From positions 124,001 through 188,000 of the forward strand of contig NZ_JABBPG010000008.1 in NCBI RefSeq assembly GCF_013140855.1: 64,000 nt of DNA, written 5' to 3'. The stretch's first letter is position 1. Each line of letters begins with the position of its first letter. The position numbers and the translations under genes were made by a program. Positions 18,975 to 28,980 of the stretch are shown piece after piece. The notes under the pieces were generated by a model that saw only the letters and a list, made by a program, of their open reading frames with translations, did not search any database and had not been told where the DNA came from. This DNA comes from Pseudoalteromonas caenipelagi (GTDB taxonomy: Bacteria; Pseudomonadota; Gammaproteobacteria; Enterobacterales; Alteromonadaceae).

Positions 18975-19489
18975 AGTTTGTACCACGTAGTCATGTTGTA
19001 AGGTGAATTGTGATCTGGTTATACAAGTGGTGTGCTAGGTAAAAGAGGGCGCTCTGCATAAAGGTGAGAGACAACACTCAAGTTTGCCAAGAGTATTAAT
19101 GCTTTATCCTTGCCAACTGTCATATTCCAACAAATCAGTAACATATTATTTAATAGGATAATTTATTGCAATAAAAAGAGGGGAGGATTTTTGTGATATC
19201 GCAATGCTGCAAAAGAGCTGAGAAAGTTGTTCACAAGGAAAGCCTCTTTGTCATCGTAGTTTTCTGAGAATCGCTTTGTTACTCTTCGTTAGTTTTGTTG
19301 ACCTTAGGTTTAATAATATAGGTCAACTACCGGCTAAACAAAAAGAGCGTGACAGGTATGGAAAATGTACCATTTTCAATTGATTACTGCATTATCTGGG
19401 CTTAAGGATGTTGCTGCTGAGCATTTTGTATTCGCTACATCGTGTAGTTGATCAAGAACAATTAACCAATTCGATTTTTATTATATAAA
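18975..19489. other. Upstream region of the RADAR operon
   Basis: About 515 bp between rdrD and the porin terminator. It contains a candidate minus-strand promoter (19143-19171) but no open frame with a convincing start. The remaining sequence is AT-rich and no repeat, palindrome or regulator-binding site was recognised. Confidence 0.5.
19143..19171 (-). promoter_or_regulatory. Candidate sigma-70 promoter for the RADAR operon
   Basis: On the minus strand TTGCAA is followed after 17 nt by TAATAT, a plausible -35/-10 pair, about 170 nt upstream of rdrD. It is inferred only from consensus and spacing. Confidence 0.3.
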
Positions 19490-19515
19490 AAAGGCCAAGC
19501 ATGTGCTTGGCCTTT
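19490..19515 (-). terminator. Rho-independent terminator of the betaine operon
   Basis: 11-bp perfect stem AAAGGCCAAGC / GCTTGGCCTTT with a 4-nt loop. On the minus strand it is followed by a T-run, and it lies 28 nt after the porin stop. Confidence 0.88.
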
Positions 19516-19542
19516 GATACAAGTAGTAGGAGACTTGTACTG

Positions 19543-20241
19543 TTACAAATTAAATGTGCGAGACACACTCAGTACAACACGCTCATCAGCCGTGTCGTAG
19601 TCTAGGCTGGTGTTCTCTGCAGCGACTTCGATATCGAAGCCTGAGTAGCTTGTTTGGTAGGCTAGTCGATAGTGTGTATAAGACTTATCGCCTGCATCCC
19701 ACATATATTTGTTGCCATCGAGAGAGTTTGATACATCAAAGCTTGCGCGTAGTGTATGGCCTGGCGCTACTTCAATGCTGTGCGCGACCATAGCAATAGT
19801 GTGGTCTGCGCCGGTACCAAAGTAATCCCAGCTATACCAAAAGTTAAACTCTGTTTGGCCTAGTGAGTTGGCAAAGCCAAACTTTGAATATACCTCAGGG
19901 TAGTTTCCATGACTTGAGCTGGTACCGCCATGGTAACTGTAATATGCGATACCGTAATCAATACTCCAGTTGTCATTGAGTGTTGCATACTTACCAACGT
20001 AAAAGTCCCACTCAATGTCTGTATTGTCAGCAAAATCGACATTTGATGCCCACGAGCCTGCATACACGCCGTCGTTAAAAGCATAATCAAGACTGCCCTG
20101 CAAAGCGGGGTCTTCTTGAGTCTGGCTCACACCATTAAAGCTATAATCAGACGCAGCGGTAATGGTTGTTGATAGGTTAGCCATAGCGTGTGTTGAAGCG
20201 AGTGCTAATGCACCAAACAATATTGTTTTCTTCGTTGTCAT
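19543..20241 (-). CDS. TorF-family putative outer-membrane porin
   Basis: About 232 aa from the ATG at 20241, which has AAGGAA upstream and opens a signal peptide (MTTKKTILFGALALASTHAMA). A longer frame from 20313 lacks a signal at its N-terminus. The mature protein starts NLSTTITAASDYSFNGVSQT, a pattern typical of the small TorF/TIGR02001 family of putative porins. Alternating beta-strands follow, and the C-terminus ends in an aromatic/hydrophobic strand (LSVSRTFNL). It lies 13 bp after the BCCT transporter gene, in the betaine operon. It may be the outer-membrane channel for choline or betaine, which is inference from position. Confidence 0.75.
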   Translation of the reverse strand: MTTKKTILFGALALASTHAMANLSTTITAASDYSFNGVSQTQEDPALQGSLDYAFNDGVYAGSWASNVDFADNTDIEWDFYVGKYATLNDNWSIDYGIAYYSYHGGTSSSHGNYPEVYSKFGFANSLGQTEFNFWYSWDYFGTGADHTIAMVAHSIEVAPGHTLRASFDVSNSLDGNKYMWDAGDKSYTHYRLAYQTSYSGFDIEVAAENTSLDYDTADERVVLSVSRTFNL

Positions 20242-20254
20242 TATGTTGTATTCC

Positions 20255-21472
20255 TTAGCTAGCGGTTTCAATTTTGCTGTAATCAATTTTGTTATCTTTT
20301 GGTGAGCTATCAATTTGGCTCACGGTTTTAAGCTTGTTGTACCCGATGTAAATAACACATGAGAAAAACAAACCTATCACCAGTGCACCGACCCATTGAA
20401 TTTGTAAAAACTCGAGTTTAAACAATAATGTTAACAATGATAGTGCAACAATATTAAATATCATGTAGTTACGCATGCCTAAGCGCTTTACAGTTAAATT
20501 TAGATTGTCTGTATACAGGCGAATAAGTGAATCAAGCGAGTTGATCACAAACACCACGCCAACAAACACCATGGCGAAGTTTTTAATGCCCTCAGTTGGA
20601 ATACCCGCTTCGTGATAGTGGTAAAGCACACTAAACCATACAGCGATTGGGATAGAAGGAAACACCAACATAGCAGCGAGTACTTGATAAGTTTTCAGCC
20701 CGCCGACGAAGCGCGACGTAAACTGGCCAATCATAATACTCCATGCAAACCACCAAAATAGGTAGAACTCATGGTAATCGTTCAGTGGCAATACAAACTG
20801 ATTAATATTTACAAAGTAATCGCCAAGTAGCGCAAACTTATTGGCAAAGCTGCTCATGGCGCTGTCGCCAAAAACAAAAGCTGAGGCCCACATGAAAGCG
20901 ATTAAACCAATAAATAGCCATGTAGTTGAAATACTTAAAAAACGTACGTACTTCAAACTGGTGCTAGAGTATACGGCAAAGCAAATAGCCGCGAGCACAA
21001 CCAAGTAAAAACTCGGAATAATAGAACTACCATCGCCTACTTCTGGTAAATACCAAGGCAAGTTGGTTAGCAATAAGTAGGCTGTAAAAGCACAGGTACC
21101 AATAATGATCACATTATTGATTAATTTCACCCAAGGAATTTCAAAGAACTTCACTTTGGGTTCTATTACGCAGAAATAAAAACAGGTCAGAAAATAAAAT
21201 CCCCAGATCAAAAAGCCCCAAAAACCAAATTCAATGGCCAAAGGGTTTGCAAATGCATACTCTGGGCTTGCTTTTATGTCTGCGTAACCCGCAAACTCAG
21301 TAAGCGGAAACATGATCAGTCCGACATCTAAGCCTGATGTAAATAGTATGGCGATAAACGTAAATGTTTTAACTGGTGTGACGCCAACACACTGTAAATT
21401 ACCCCATTTAAACAAAATTAAAGCAATTGCTAATAGGGTGAAAATGATACCAGCACTAAGCCATAAGGTCAT
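20255..21472 (-). CDS. BCCT-family choline/betaine transporter (short form)
   Basis: Inner-membrane protein of about 405 aa from the ATG at 21472, which is preceded by GGGAGG; a GTG at 21478 is also open. About eleven hydrophobic segments are seen. FWWFAWSIMIGQFTSRFVGG near residue 245 corresponds to the BCCT signature region (WWxxWxPFxGxFxARIS). Most BCCT carriers are 500-670 aa, so this is a short, divergent member and may lack the regulatory C-terminal extension. Its place between betA and the porin in the bet operon indicates choline uptake for conversion to glycine betaine. Confidence 0.75.
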   Translation of the reverse strand: MTLWLSAGIIFTLLAIALILFKWGNLQCVGVTPVKTFTFIAILFTSGLDVGLIMFPLTEFAGYADIKASPEYAFANPLAIEFGFWGFLIWGFYFLTCFYFCVIEPKVKFFEIPWVKLINNVIIIGTCAFTAYLLLTNLPWYLPEVGDGSSIIPSFYLVVLAAICFAVYSSTSLKYVRFLSISTTWLFIGLIAFMWASAFVFGDSAMSSFANKFALLGDYFVNINQFVLPLNDYHEFYLFWWFAWSIMIGQFTSRFVGGLKTYQVLAAMLVFPSIPIAVWFSVLYHYHEAGIPTEGIKNFAMVFVGVVFVINSLDSLIRLYTDNLNLTVKRLGMRNYMIFNIVALSLLTLLFKLEFLQIQWVGALVIGLFFSCVIYIGYNKLKTVSQIDSSPKDNKIDYSKIETAS

Positions 21473-21555
21473 TGTCACCCTCCCAAAATAAGTAAAAGTA
21501 ACTCATTATTTCTCCATTGTTTTTTTATTTTATCTCGCATTAATGCTTAGGGAGC

Positions 21556-21643
21556 AGAGCAAAGCTCTGAGCCCCTGGGATAAACAATTTATCCCGCACG
21601 CCACTGCGAGTCCCGCCTAGGTATGGCTACCTGAGCGAGTGGC
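21556..21643. repeat. Cluster of three hairpins between betA and the BCCT gene
   Basis: Three consecutive inverted repeats: AGAGC/GCTCT (21556-21568); GGGATAAA/TTTATCCC with a 3-nt loop (21577-21595); and a two-tier structure in which GCCACT(g)CG at 21600-21608 pairs with CGAGTGGC (21636-21643) around an inner AGGTA/TACCT hairpin (21619-21632). They occupy the 175-bp gap inside the bet operon. They could be an intercistronic processing or stability element that sets the enzyme-to-transporter ratio, or a terminator without U-tract. Confidence 0.6.
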
Positions 21644-21647
21644 AAAT

Positions 21648-23315
21648 TTAGATCTCCGAACGACGTTGCACTTGTTGCCACTGCGATTCCATGACTACTG
21701 GTGCATTAAGATTGTTAAGTGGTGTTTTACCCAAAATATGGTCTGCGGCTTTCTCTGCAACCATAATTGTTGGGGCGTTTAAATTACCGTTAGGTATGGT
21801 TGGAAATATAGATGAATCAACCACACGTAAACTATTGATACCGTGAACTTTGGTTTGTGAGTCAACCACTGCCATGTCATCTTCCCCCATTTTGCATGAG
21901 CAAGAAGGATGGTAAGCACTTTCTACCGCTTGACGCACAAAAGCATCAATTTGTTCATCAGTTTGTATGTCTTTACCCGGCTGAATTTCACCGTCGCGAT
22001 AATCGTCAAAGGCACTTTGCTCTATGATCTCACGGGTTAAGCGCACACAGGCTCTGAAGCCTTCAATATCTTCAGGATGTTGTAGATAGTTAAATTGAAT
22101 CTTTGGTGCTTCGTCAGGGTCACTAGAGGCAATCGTAACAGCGCCGCGGCTCTTAGGTTTATTGTGACCCACATGGACTTGAAAACCATGGCCGTCAAAG
22201 GCACTTTTACCATCGTAACGGATAGCCGCTGGCAAAAAGTGATATTGGATATCAGGCCATTCAACTCCTGGTTTTGAGCGAATAAAAGCACAAGATTCAA
22301 AATGGTTTGTGGCACCTAAGCCATCTTTGCTTAAAATCCAGCGGGCACCGATCAAGCCTTTTGATATCAGTCCTAGTTTACCGTTAAGGGTAATAGGTTG
22401 CTTGCACTTATATTGGAAATAAAACTCTAAGTGATCTTGTAAGTTTTGCCCAACACCAGGTAAGTGGTGCTGTACTTCAACGCCTGCTTTTTCTAGCGTT
22501 TCTTTGTCGCCAATGCCAGATAGTTGTAATAGGTGAGGGGAGCCAATAGGCCCTGCACTTAAGATCACTTCACGCTTTGCCAGTGCTGATTGCACTTTGC
22601 CGTTAACCTTAAACTCAACGCCTTGTGCTTGCTTGTTTTGAAGCAATACCTTTTGCGCTTGCGCACCGGTAATAATAGTTAAGTTGCTGCGACGTTTAAT
22701 GGGGTCAAGGTAGGCTCGACTGGCGGAGCAGCGACGACCATTTTTTATGGTCATATGCATTGGGCCAAAGCCTTCTTGCTGGGCTGCATTGTAGTCGTTC
22801 GTTTTAGCGTAACCTGCCTGCTGGCCTGCTTCAATAAAGGCACGATATAGGGGGTTTTCCATTTCATTGCCGTTATTTACACCCAATGGACCCTCAGATC
22901 CTCGGTAGGTGTTTTCGCCTAAGTACCAAGATTCAGCTTTTTTAAAGTAAGGCAAGCATGATTGATAATCCCAGCCTTGTGCACCATGTTGTTGCCATTC
23001 GTCAAAGTCTTTAGCATGGCCACGTACGTACACCATGCCGTTGATTGAAGATGAACCACCTAACACTTTACCGCGCGGGCAGTGCATTTTTCTATTATCT
23101 AGATACGGCTCGGGCTCGGTATGGAATTGCCATGCATATTTGTCGGTATTCATCGGGATCGACAAGGCTGTTGGCATTTGAATAAAAATGCTCTTATCAC
23201 TGCCACCCGTTTCTAACAACAATACTTTGTGCTGACCGTTTTCGGTTAGTCGATTAGCGAGTACACATCCTGCAGAGCCTGCACCGACTATGATGTAATC
23301 ATATTTCTGGGTCAT
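21648..23315 (-). CDS. betA: Choline dehydrogenase BetA
   Basis: 555-aa GMC-family FAD oxidoreductase, the usual BetA length. The FAD-binding motif [17 protein letters not shown] is at the N-terminus, then GMC signature segments [19 protein letters not shown] and [15 protein letters not shown]. Near the C-terminus are [10 protein letters not shown], with the catalytic His region, and [17 protein letters not shown]. It oxidises choline to betaine aldehyde at the membrane, feeding BetB. The ATG at 23315 has AGGAG 6 nt upstream. It lies 11 bp after betB. Confidence 0.95.
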   Translation of the reverse strand: MTQKYDYIIVGAGSAGCVLANRLTENGQHKVLLLETGGSDKSIFIQMPTALSIPMNTDKYAWQFHTEPEPYLDNRKMHCPRGKVLGGSSSINGMVYVRGHAKDFDEWQQHGAQGWDYQSCLPYFKKAESWYLGENTYRGSEGPLGVNNGNEMENPLYRAFIEAGQQAGYAKTNDYNAAQQEGFGPMHMTIKNGRRCSASRAYLDPIKRRSNLTIITGAQAQKVLLQNKQAQGVEFKVNGKVQSALAKREVILSAGPIGSPHLLQLSGIGDKETLEKAGVEVQHHLPGVGQNLQDHLEFYFQYKCKQPITLNGKLGLISKGLIGARWILSKDGLGATNHFESCAFIRSKPGVEWPDIQYHFLPAAIRYDGKSAFDGHGFQVHVGHNKPKSRGAVTIASSDPDEAPKIQFNYLQHPEDIEGFRACVRLTREIIEQSAFDDYRDGEIQPGKDIQTDEQIDAFVRQAVESAYHPSCSCKMGEDDMAVVDSQTKVHGINSLRVVDSSIFPTIPNGNLNAPTIMVAEKAADHILGKTPLNNLNAPVVMESQWQQVQRRSEI

Positions 23316-23326
23316 GGATACTCCTA

Positions 23327-24805
23327 TTAAAATGGGCTGTCGATTTTATTCATTCCGACGTAAACCGATTTGGTTTGGGTGTATTGATCTAAGGTTTCAA
23401 TGCCGTTTTCTCGGCCAATACCTGAGTGCTTATAGCCACCCACAGGCATTTCGGCAGGGGAATTACCGTATGCATTTATCCAGCAGATCCCCGCTTGAAT
23501 TTGATGAATAACGCGGTGTGCACGCTGAATATCTTTAGTAAATACGCCAGCTGCTAGACCAAGGTGTGTGTTGTTAGCTCGCTCTATTACCTCTTGCTCG
23601 TCGTCAAACACCAATACACTCATTACAGGACCGAATATTTCTTCTTTGACAATGGTCATCTCATCGGAGCAATCAACAAAAATGGTTGGTGCAACAAAGT
23701 AGCCGTTAGGCGCAGAGTCTGGGCTTAGTGCTTTACCACCGGTTAATAATCTAGCACCTTCAGTGATACCTTTATTGATGTAATCCATAACCAGTTGTTG
23801 GTGTGGCTTTGAGATCAATGCCCCTAAATTCACTTCTGGGTTCATTGGGTTACCCGCAATGATATTTTGCTCGGTACGGGTTTTAAGCTCACTAATAAAT
23901 TGCTCATATACGTTGCGGTGCACATAAACACGTGTACAGTTGGTGCAAATTTCTCCTTGAGTGTAGAAATTCCCCAACATAGCGGCACTGATTGCGTCGC
24001 TGATATCTGCATCATCAAATACAATAAGAGGTGACTTGCCACCGAGCTCCATGGTGACATCTTTGAGTGTGCTTGCTGCACTGCTCATTACTTTTTTACC
24101 TGTGCCAACTTCACCGGTAAACGAAACTTTTTCAATATCTGGATGGCCTGTTAGCCATTGACCCACTTCCGCAGCACCTTGCACAACGTTAAATACGCCC
24201 GCTGGTACGCCGGCTTCAATAAAAATCTCCGCCAGTTTTAGCGCGCCAAGCGGTGTTTCTTCAGATGGTTTAAATAGCAACACATTGCCAGCGGCAAGAG
24301 CTGGGCCCGATTTCCAACAGGCAATTTGTAGTGGGTAGTTCCAAGCACCAATGCCAGCGCAAATGCCTAGCGGCTCTTTGCGAGTATAATAAAAGTCGTT
24401 GCCAACCATTTGTTGTTGGCCAACTTGTGCAGGTGCGAGGCCAGCAAAGTATTCGATAACATCGGCACCGGTTTGTACATCGACACACTGTGCTTCTTGC
24501 CAAGGTTTGCCAGTATCAAGCACTTCAATTTGGGCTAATTCATCATTGCGTTCACGCAACAGTGAAACGGCTTTTAATAAAATACGGCTACGTTCAATCG
24601 GTGTCATTGCTGACCAAATGGCAAAACCTTGTTTGGCACTTTGGATGGCAGCAGTTTGAATTGCCTCGTCAGCTACTTCTACACGATAGATCACTTCATC
24701 AGTGGCGGGGTTTTTTACTGCAAAACTATCACCAGTTTGGTTAGGCATGTATTGGCCGTGAATAAAGTTTTGGTAGACGGGGACGTTTTGCGTCGTGGTT
24801 GTCAT
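23327..24805 (-). CDS. betB: Betaine-aldehyde dehydrogenase BetB
   Basis: 492 aa from the ATG at 24805, preferred over the ATG at 24817 because GGAG precedes it at normal spacing and betI then ends 1 nt upstream (TAATATG). NAD(P)-dependent aldehyde dehydrogenase fold, with [34 protein letters not shown] and [14 protein letters not shown] (the catalytic Glu); the nucleophilic Cys lies in [10 protein letters not shown]. It converts betaine aldehyde to glycine betaine, an osmoprotectant. It is the second gene of the operon. Confidence 0.95.
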   Translation of the reverse strand: MTTTTQNVPVYQNFIHGQYMPNQTGDSFAVKNPATDEVIYRVEVADEAIQTAAIQSAKQGFAIWSAMTPIERSRILLKAVSLLRERNDELAQIEVLDTGKPWQEAQCVDVQTGADVIEYFAGLAPAQVGQQQMVGNDFYYTRKEPLGICAGIGAWNYPLQIACWKSGPALAAGNVLLFKPSEETPLGALKLAEIFIEAGVPAGVFNVVQGAAEVGQWLTGHPDIEKVSFTGEVGTGKKVMSSAASTLKDVTMELGGKSPLIVFDDADISDAISAAMLGNFYTQGEICTNCTRVYVHRNVYEQFISELKTRTEQNIIAGNPMNPEVNLGALISKPHQQLVMDYINKGITEGARLLTGGKALSPDSAPNGYFVAPTIFVDCSDEMTIVKEEIFGPVMSVLVFDDEQEVIERANNTHLGLAAGVFTKDIQRAHRVIHQIQAGICWINAYGNSPAEMPVGGYKHSGIGRENGIETLDQYTQTKSVYVGMNKIDSPF

Positions 24806-24806
24806 A

Positions 24807-25397
24807 TTAGGCTCCATACTGGCTTATCAGTGAGCGAACGTAGTCTTTTGCCAGTTCCTCACTATGTTTAAATTGGTCTGTATCCGATTGACTTAATACG
24901 GCTCGTAGCCATAAGCCATCAATCATCGCAGCACTGAGCTGCGCGGCACGTTTTGCGTTTTCTACGCTCATCAATTGTCGAAACGAACTAGCAAGGTTGC
25001 TGTATAAGCGGTTGCTATTGACGTTTTGTAGTCGGTGTAACTCTGGGTCGTGCATTGACTGTGCCCAAAAGCTCAGCCATGTACGTGTGGTATCTTTTCG
25101 TTGTTGTACTAATGCAAAGTTGGCTTCAACGATATACATCAGTCGTTGCTCAGGTGACGTGTTCGGGCCCGCTTTCGCCATCAGTTCAACTTTTAAATTT
25201 GATAAAAGATAGCGTACAGTTGCTTCGATTAAGCCTTGTTTACCACCAAAGTAATGGCTGATTATCCCCGAAGATAATCCCGCTTTTTTGCTAATACTAT
25301 TAATAGTTGTACCTTGTAAGCCAAGCTCAGCAACCGACTCGATGGTTGCTTTTATAAGCTGCTCGCGGCGAACAGGTTCCATTCCGACTTTTGGCAT
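24807..25397 (-). CDS. betI: Choline-responsive TetR-family repressor BetI
   Basis: 196-aa regulator. The N-terminal TetR helix-turn-helix reads [20 protein letters not shown] and is followed by [11 protein letters not shown]. The C-terminal domain (residues 50-196) is the ligand and dimerisation domain and resembles BetI ([20 protein letters not shown]). In known systems BetI represses bet genes and is released by choline. A palindrome lies 11 nt upstream of the start. The first 116 codons and the promoter are duplicated at 28981-29404. Confidence 0.93.
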   Translation of the reverse strand: MPKVGMEPVRREQLIKATIESVAELGLQGTTINSISKKAGLSSGIISHYFGGKQGLIEATVRYLLSNLKVELMAKAGPNTSPEQRLMYIVEANFALVQQRKDTTRTWLSFWAQSMHDPELHRLQNVNSNRLYSNLASSFRQLMSVENAKRAAQLSAAMIDGLWLRAVLSQSDTDQFKHSEELAKDYVRSLISQYGA

Positions 25398-25470
25398 ATT
25401 TTTATTAATTGAACGTTCAATAAAAATAAAGGTTATAGAGTTAGTAGCGGTATTTCAAGGTTGACATTTT
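25050..25470. repeat. Direct repeat, copy 1: betI 5' part plus promoter
   Basis: 421 bp covering the first ~116 codons of betI, its leader and about 73 bp upstream. It reappears in the same orientation at 28984-29404 at a constant offset of 3934 bp. By eye I find one difference (accttg here versus accctg in copy 2). Identity stops abruptly at both ends. Confidence 0.95.
25409..25420. promoter_or_regulatory. Probable BetI operator
   Basis: Perfect 12-bp palindrome TTGAACGTTCAA (14 bp with flanking A/T), between the betI start and a weak minus-strand promoter (TTGAAA and TATAAC, 15-nt spacer). This is the position expected for an autoregulatory TetR-family site. Confidence 0.7.
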
Positions 25471-25537
25471 CAGAATAGCCGTTCAAAGCCTAAGTAAGAT
25501 GTTTTCAAGTTGTTGATATATATTTTTTTATTTTGAT

Positions 25538-25768
25538 TTAGAAAAGTTCGAATATTTTTTGCTCAAGCGTTTGGGGTGGTTGGCTTTTGAGCAACAATTG
25601 CTTGAAGAAGGGGCAATAAAAACTGTGTTCTGATTTGGTTGCGCAGAACAAGGCTTCCATCCCACTATATTTAGAACGGCACTTGTAAAATGTAGTTTGG
25701 GCAACACCATTTTTGTGATGTGTCTCTGTTGTAGGAATGAAAAACTCAGCTTCTTTGATCATACCCAC
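25538..25768 (-). pseudogene. IS3-family OrfA transposase remnant
   Basis: A 76-codon frame contains GVAQTTFYKCRSKYSGMEA, which matches the helix-turn-helix core of IS3-family OrfA proteins (typically G-x-S-x-x-T-x-Y-x-W-x-x-K-Y-G-G-M). The flanking sequence does not resemble a full OrfA, the diagnostic Trp is Cys, and no OrfB is present. It is therefore a decayed fragment. It lies just inside the 3.5-kb segment bracketed by the betI duplication. Confidence 0.6.
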
Positions 25769-25933
25769 GTTCTGTGTTTCGGCAAACTAGGTGTGTGGTG
25801 TTTTAAGGGAAGAGCAACTTCCGTTTTTCAACCTTTTTGAAGGAGATGCTAATTGTTTTAGCTACATAATGAATTACTTTAAACCTCATATACTCCTCCA
25901 CTGAGAACATAACACTTTTTAAGGGGTGCATAT

Positions 25934-25961
25934 CGCAGGCTATACTTGCGCGAAGCCTGCG
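25934..25961. repeat. Strong hairpin downstream of the PKD lipoprotein gene
   Basis: Perfect 8-bp arms CGCAGGCT / AGCCTGCG separated by 12 nt, about 65 bp downstream of the lipoprotein stop. It has no T-run on the minus strand, so a terminator role is uncertain. An integron attC-like reading was considered and not accepted. Confidence 0.45.
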
Positions 25962-26026
25962 AGGGGCGTCCTAAGGCTTATTACAACTTGAACTTAACAC
26001 ACTCGTTAGGTAGTTTAGTATAGTGT

Positions 26027-28135
26027 TTAATTGAATGACTCTTCATCTATACGCCAACCTTCCAAATCACCGCTCATTGAAGGCCAAACAATAAATGACT
26101 GGTCATCAGTGTGTGAAATGTTCATTGGAGATGCTTTTACACCAAGGTTATCATTTGAGGATTCACCTCTAGTCCCTATAATTGGAATTGATTCTGAAAC
26201 AGTGCTCAAATCTTTTGAAACTTTTACACCATACACGCCATCTTTTTGAGTATACTGACCAGCAGACCAAAAAAACAAATAGTTATCATCATGGAAAGAT
26301 AAGTTCAGAAAATTCTTTGCTACTTCTCTCTCCTCGTCCGCCATTAGGATAGGAGAAATTTCAAGCCCTAGTTTTTCGGAACCACCGTTGAGAAGCTTCC
26401 CATGAGGAGATACATGTCGAGCATAAATGGTGAAGCTACCTCCATCTATAAAATGATCTTCAAGTAAACCTTCAATCCATCCAATTAAAAAGTTTGTTCC
26501 ATCGGAGGCTATTTGTACATAGCGAGGATTATTACCATCGTCTTTTCTTATTTCTACGGGTTGTGAAAGTAGAGTGTTACCATTGATATCAACTAGTTGA
26601 CCATAAACTGGCATAGAAGATGAACGAGTCCCCCTAAAAAAATGAGGACTCCAAACAATCATGAACTTTCCGTCACCGTAGGCAACCTGTGGTGTGTAAG
26701 CCATATGTTCACTGTCGACATATGAATAGCCTACATCATCTACAATATTAAAACTGTCAGTGACCTTACCTTCACTGTCAACAAATGCAGCTTTAATCAA
26801 ATCTACATCTTTCTTTTCATGCCAAACCACTAGGCTTCGATTTGTACCAAATGCTATGGTTGGTTGATATACTGCATTGGTTGTATTTTGTGAAACTATG
26901 ATTGGTGTGTTATCTAATACAACGCCTTCAGGACTTATTCTTTTTGCCAAAATTCTAACTGTACCATCAACCTTCCCACTATAAGTTAACAAGAAATTGG
27001 TACCGTCAAATATTGCACTGTAGCTTCTAAGAAAAGTACTAAACCCACATCCAGATGAACCCGTATTCTCACCACTAGCTGGCACTATTGTAAATTCGTC
27101 GGTAGTTGTACGATCCTCAAATATTACTTTTCCAATTAATTGACCAGAGTAAGGAAAATCACTTTCTTCTCTACAAGAAACTATTAAATGATTTATACCA
27201 TCATTTGCAATTGCTGGCTTTCCTGGATCAGTTAAATCACTGTCCCTACTCAAATTATCAATGAGCACCTGACCAATTTCGATTGATTTTGACATATGAC
27301 GAACAACTTCTATATTTCTTCCAAAAGTTTTCCGCTCAGCCGTGTAAAACAACAAATAGTTCATTCCATTAAATTCAATGGTAAACTGCATAAACATCAA
27401 GTCATATTGTTCTTGCCCCAATAATTCACCGCTAAAAATAATTTCTTGCCCTTCAAATCCACCGGCATTGATAAGCTTTCTTGATATTTCTTGAAAATTA
27501 CTTATATTCTCCAAGGCAATAATATCCTGATCTGTCTTGTATAATTTGATGCTTGCCTGATATAAATCATCATTGTTTCCAGGTCGTTCATAAAATGTTA
27601 CTAAGCTTTTATATTTATGTGTGTAATTAATTTTCTGCCAGAGATCTGAATATTTGAGTGATATCTTGTTCTCAAACTCAAGGTGATTGGTAAATATTAA
27701 CTCTGATGGATTAACTGATATATCTTTAACATTTACTTGAATAGTATCGCTTGAACTTAATCCATTTTGATCCGTAACAACCAATTGAAATTTTAATAAT
27801 GTTTCTTCTTCTGCGTTTACTTCTGGTGCGGTAAAACTAGCATAAATACTATTTGCATTTTTAATTGTAACTCTGGGGCCATTCCCTACCTGTGACCAAG
27901 CGTAATGTTTAATGCTCTTTTCAGAAGTTGATTCAGCTCCGGATAACACAACTGTGTTTAATTCATTTACGCTTTGGTCGTTTCCTGCATTAGAAATTGG
28001 TGCTTGATTTGACGGGTGATTGTTTTCTACATTAGAAACTGGTGGCTGATTTGATGAAGGAGCACTTCCACCACCACAGCCTGACAACAAGGTTAAGTAA
28101 ACTAGAAAAATAAGGAATGTTTTGTAAACGACCAT
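26027..28135 (-). CDS. Secreted lipoprotein with PKD-like domain and propeller-like repeats
   Basis: 702-aa predicted lipoprotein. The lipobox LLSGC ends at C20 and is followed by a Gly/Ser/Pro-rich linker. Residues ~45-137 resemble a PKD/cadherin-like Ig domain (GNDQSVNELNTVVLSGAEST, then FQLVVTDQNGLSSSDTIQV). The remainder shows recurring strand motifs such as GTNFLLTYSG, GKFMIVWSP, GTNFLIGWIEG and DNYLFFWSAG, suggesting a beta-propeller. No catalytic residues were recognised. The gene is AT-rich and sits alone between IS3 remnants inside the duplicated betI boundaries, which points to horizontal acquisition. The ATG at 28135 has AAGG upstream. Function unknown. Confidence 0.75.
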   Translation of the reverse strand: MVVYKTFLIFLVYLTLLSGCGGGSAPSSNQPPVSNVENNHPSNQAPISNAGNDQSVNELNTVVLSGAESTSEKSIKHYAWSQVGNGPRVTIKNANSIYASFTAPEVNAEEETLLKFQLVVTDQNGLSSSDTIQVNVKDISVNPSELIFTNHLEFENKISLKYSDLWQKINYTHKYKSLVTFYERPGNNDDLYQASIKLYKTDQDIIALENISNFQEISRKLINAGGFEGQEIIFSGELLGQEQYDLMFMQFTIEFNGMNYLLFYTAERKTFGRNIEVVRHMSKSIEIGQVLIDNLSRDSDLTDPGKPAIANDGINHLIVSCREESDFPYSGQLIGKVIFEDRTTTDEFTIVPASGENTGSSGCGFSTFLRSYSAIFDGTNFLLTYSGKVDGTVRILAKRISPEGVVLDNTPIIVSQNTTNAVYQPTIAFGTNRSLVVWHEKKDVDLIKAAFVDSEGKVTDSFNIVDDVGYSYVDSEHMAYTPQVAYGDGKFMIVWSPHFFRGTRSSSMPVYGQLVDINGNTLLSQPVEIRKDDGNNPRYVQIASDGTNFLIGWIEGLLEDHFIDGGSFTIYARHVSPHGKLLNGGSEKLGLEISPILMADEEREVAKNFLNLSFHDDNYLFFWSAGQYTQKDGVYGVKVSKDLSTVSESIPIIGTRGESSNDNLGVKASPMNISHTDDQSFIVWPSMSGDLEGWRIDEESFN

Positions 28136-28248
28136 AAATACCTTTTATTAAATTAGTAATTGAATAAATATCTCTATTTATCATGAACTCATTAAGTTAA
28201 TGTAACTCAATCGAAACTATCTGTATAATGCCTAAAACAGCTGTGCAC

Positions 28249-28769
28249 TTATGCGGTTAACCGCTTTTCTTGTTTGCTTTTTTGCGTGTGCCTACCCCTC
28301 TCGCTCTCTTCGCGAGTAAGGCGCAGATTACATGTCGTCCCAATATACTTAATTTCAGGTCGAGAGCGGTACGCAAAATTCCCCCAAAATACACTAGCCG
28401 TTATGGTTGTTGCTCCTAAACCACCGGCAGTTAACTTAATAGATTCAAATTCAAACCAGACAATTTAGTCTTCCGCGATACCTATATAAAGCATTACAAT
28501 ACCAGCGAACAAAGTCCCTAAAGCTGCAATGACCATGCAATAGCAAATTGTAGCCCTTTGTTTTAATCTCATCTGAAAGAGCTGAATTTCAGTTATCGCA
28601 ACATTGTCGGAGTTTGGGTGCTTATTTGATACTTGAGCGCGCAATGATATAACGTTTTTGGTACAAATACCTAGCGGTTCTGAAATTACTGCAACTGCAT
28701 AACCACGCTCGGTGATTTGCTTAGCTGCTTCAACTTTAAACGCTTGGGTGTACGTTTGTCTTTGCTCAT
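28249..28769 (-). pseudogene. Chimeric remnant: IS3 OrfA start joined to a small membrane protein
   Basis: The minus-strand ATG at 28769 begins MSK, but one base is missing in the A-run. The next frame continues RQTYTQAFKVEAAKQITERG and YAVAVISEPLGICTK, the N-terminus of an IS3-family OrfA. The homology then stops, and the same frame reads into CMVIAALGTLFAGIVMLYIG (a TM helix). A TAA stop interrupts at 28465, followed by an open continuation with a second TM-like stretch (LTAGGLGATTITASVFWGNF) to a stop at 28249. It is read as an OrfA fragment fused to a broken two-TM protein. Confidence 0.55.
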
Positions 28770-28980
28770 AAACACCTCTAGTTGAAGTTACAATGTAGCC
28801 ATTGGGTGTCTAGTGAAGTCTGGGAAGTCCAAAGTGTGTGCACAAATAACTGTTACTTCGGTCTAGGGTGTTCGTCTTTTGGGGACGTGTAAGATAAGAT
28901 GATGTTAGTTTTGATTGAGCTATAACGCTGTGGTCCGGATTTATAAGTCGGATTTATAAGTGACTGTCCTTTAGGCCCCG

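Noticed and set aside
25880-26010. attC-like structure (RYYYAAC/GTTRRRY-type boxes around a hairpin) after the lipoprotein gene, suggesting an integron cassette
   Set aside because: One box fits (GTTAGGT) but the partner box deviates, the arms pair poorly outside the 8-bp core, and no integrase or second cassette is present.
28274-28468. Plus-strand 64-codon frame
   Set aside because: The minus-strand reading gives a more coherent membrane-protein remnant continuous with the IS3 fragment.
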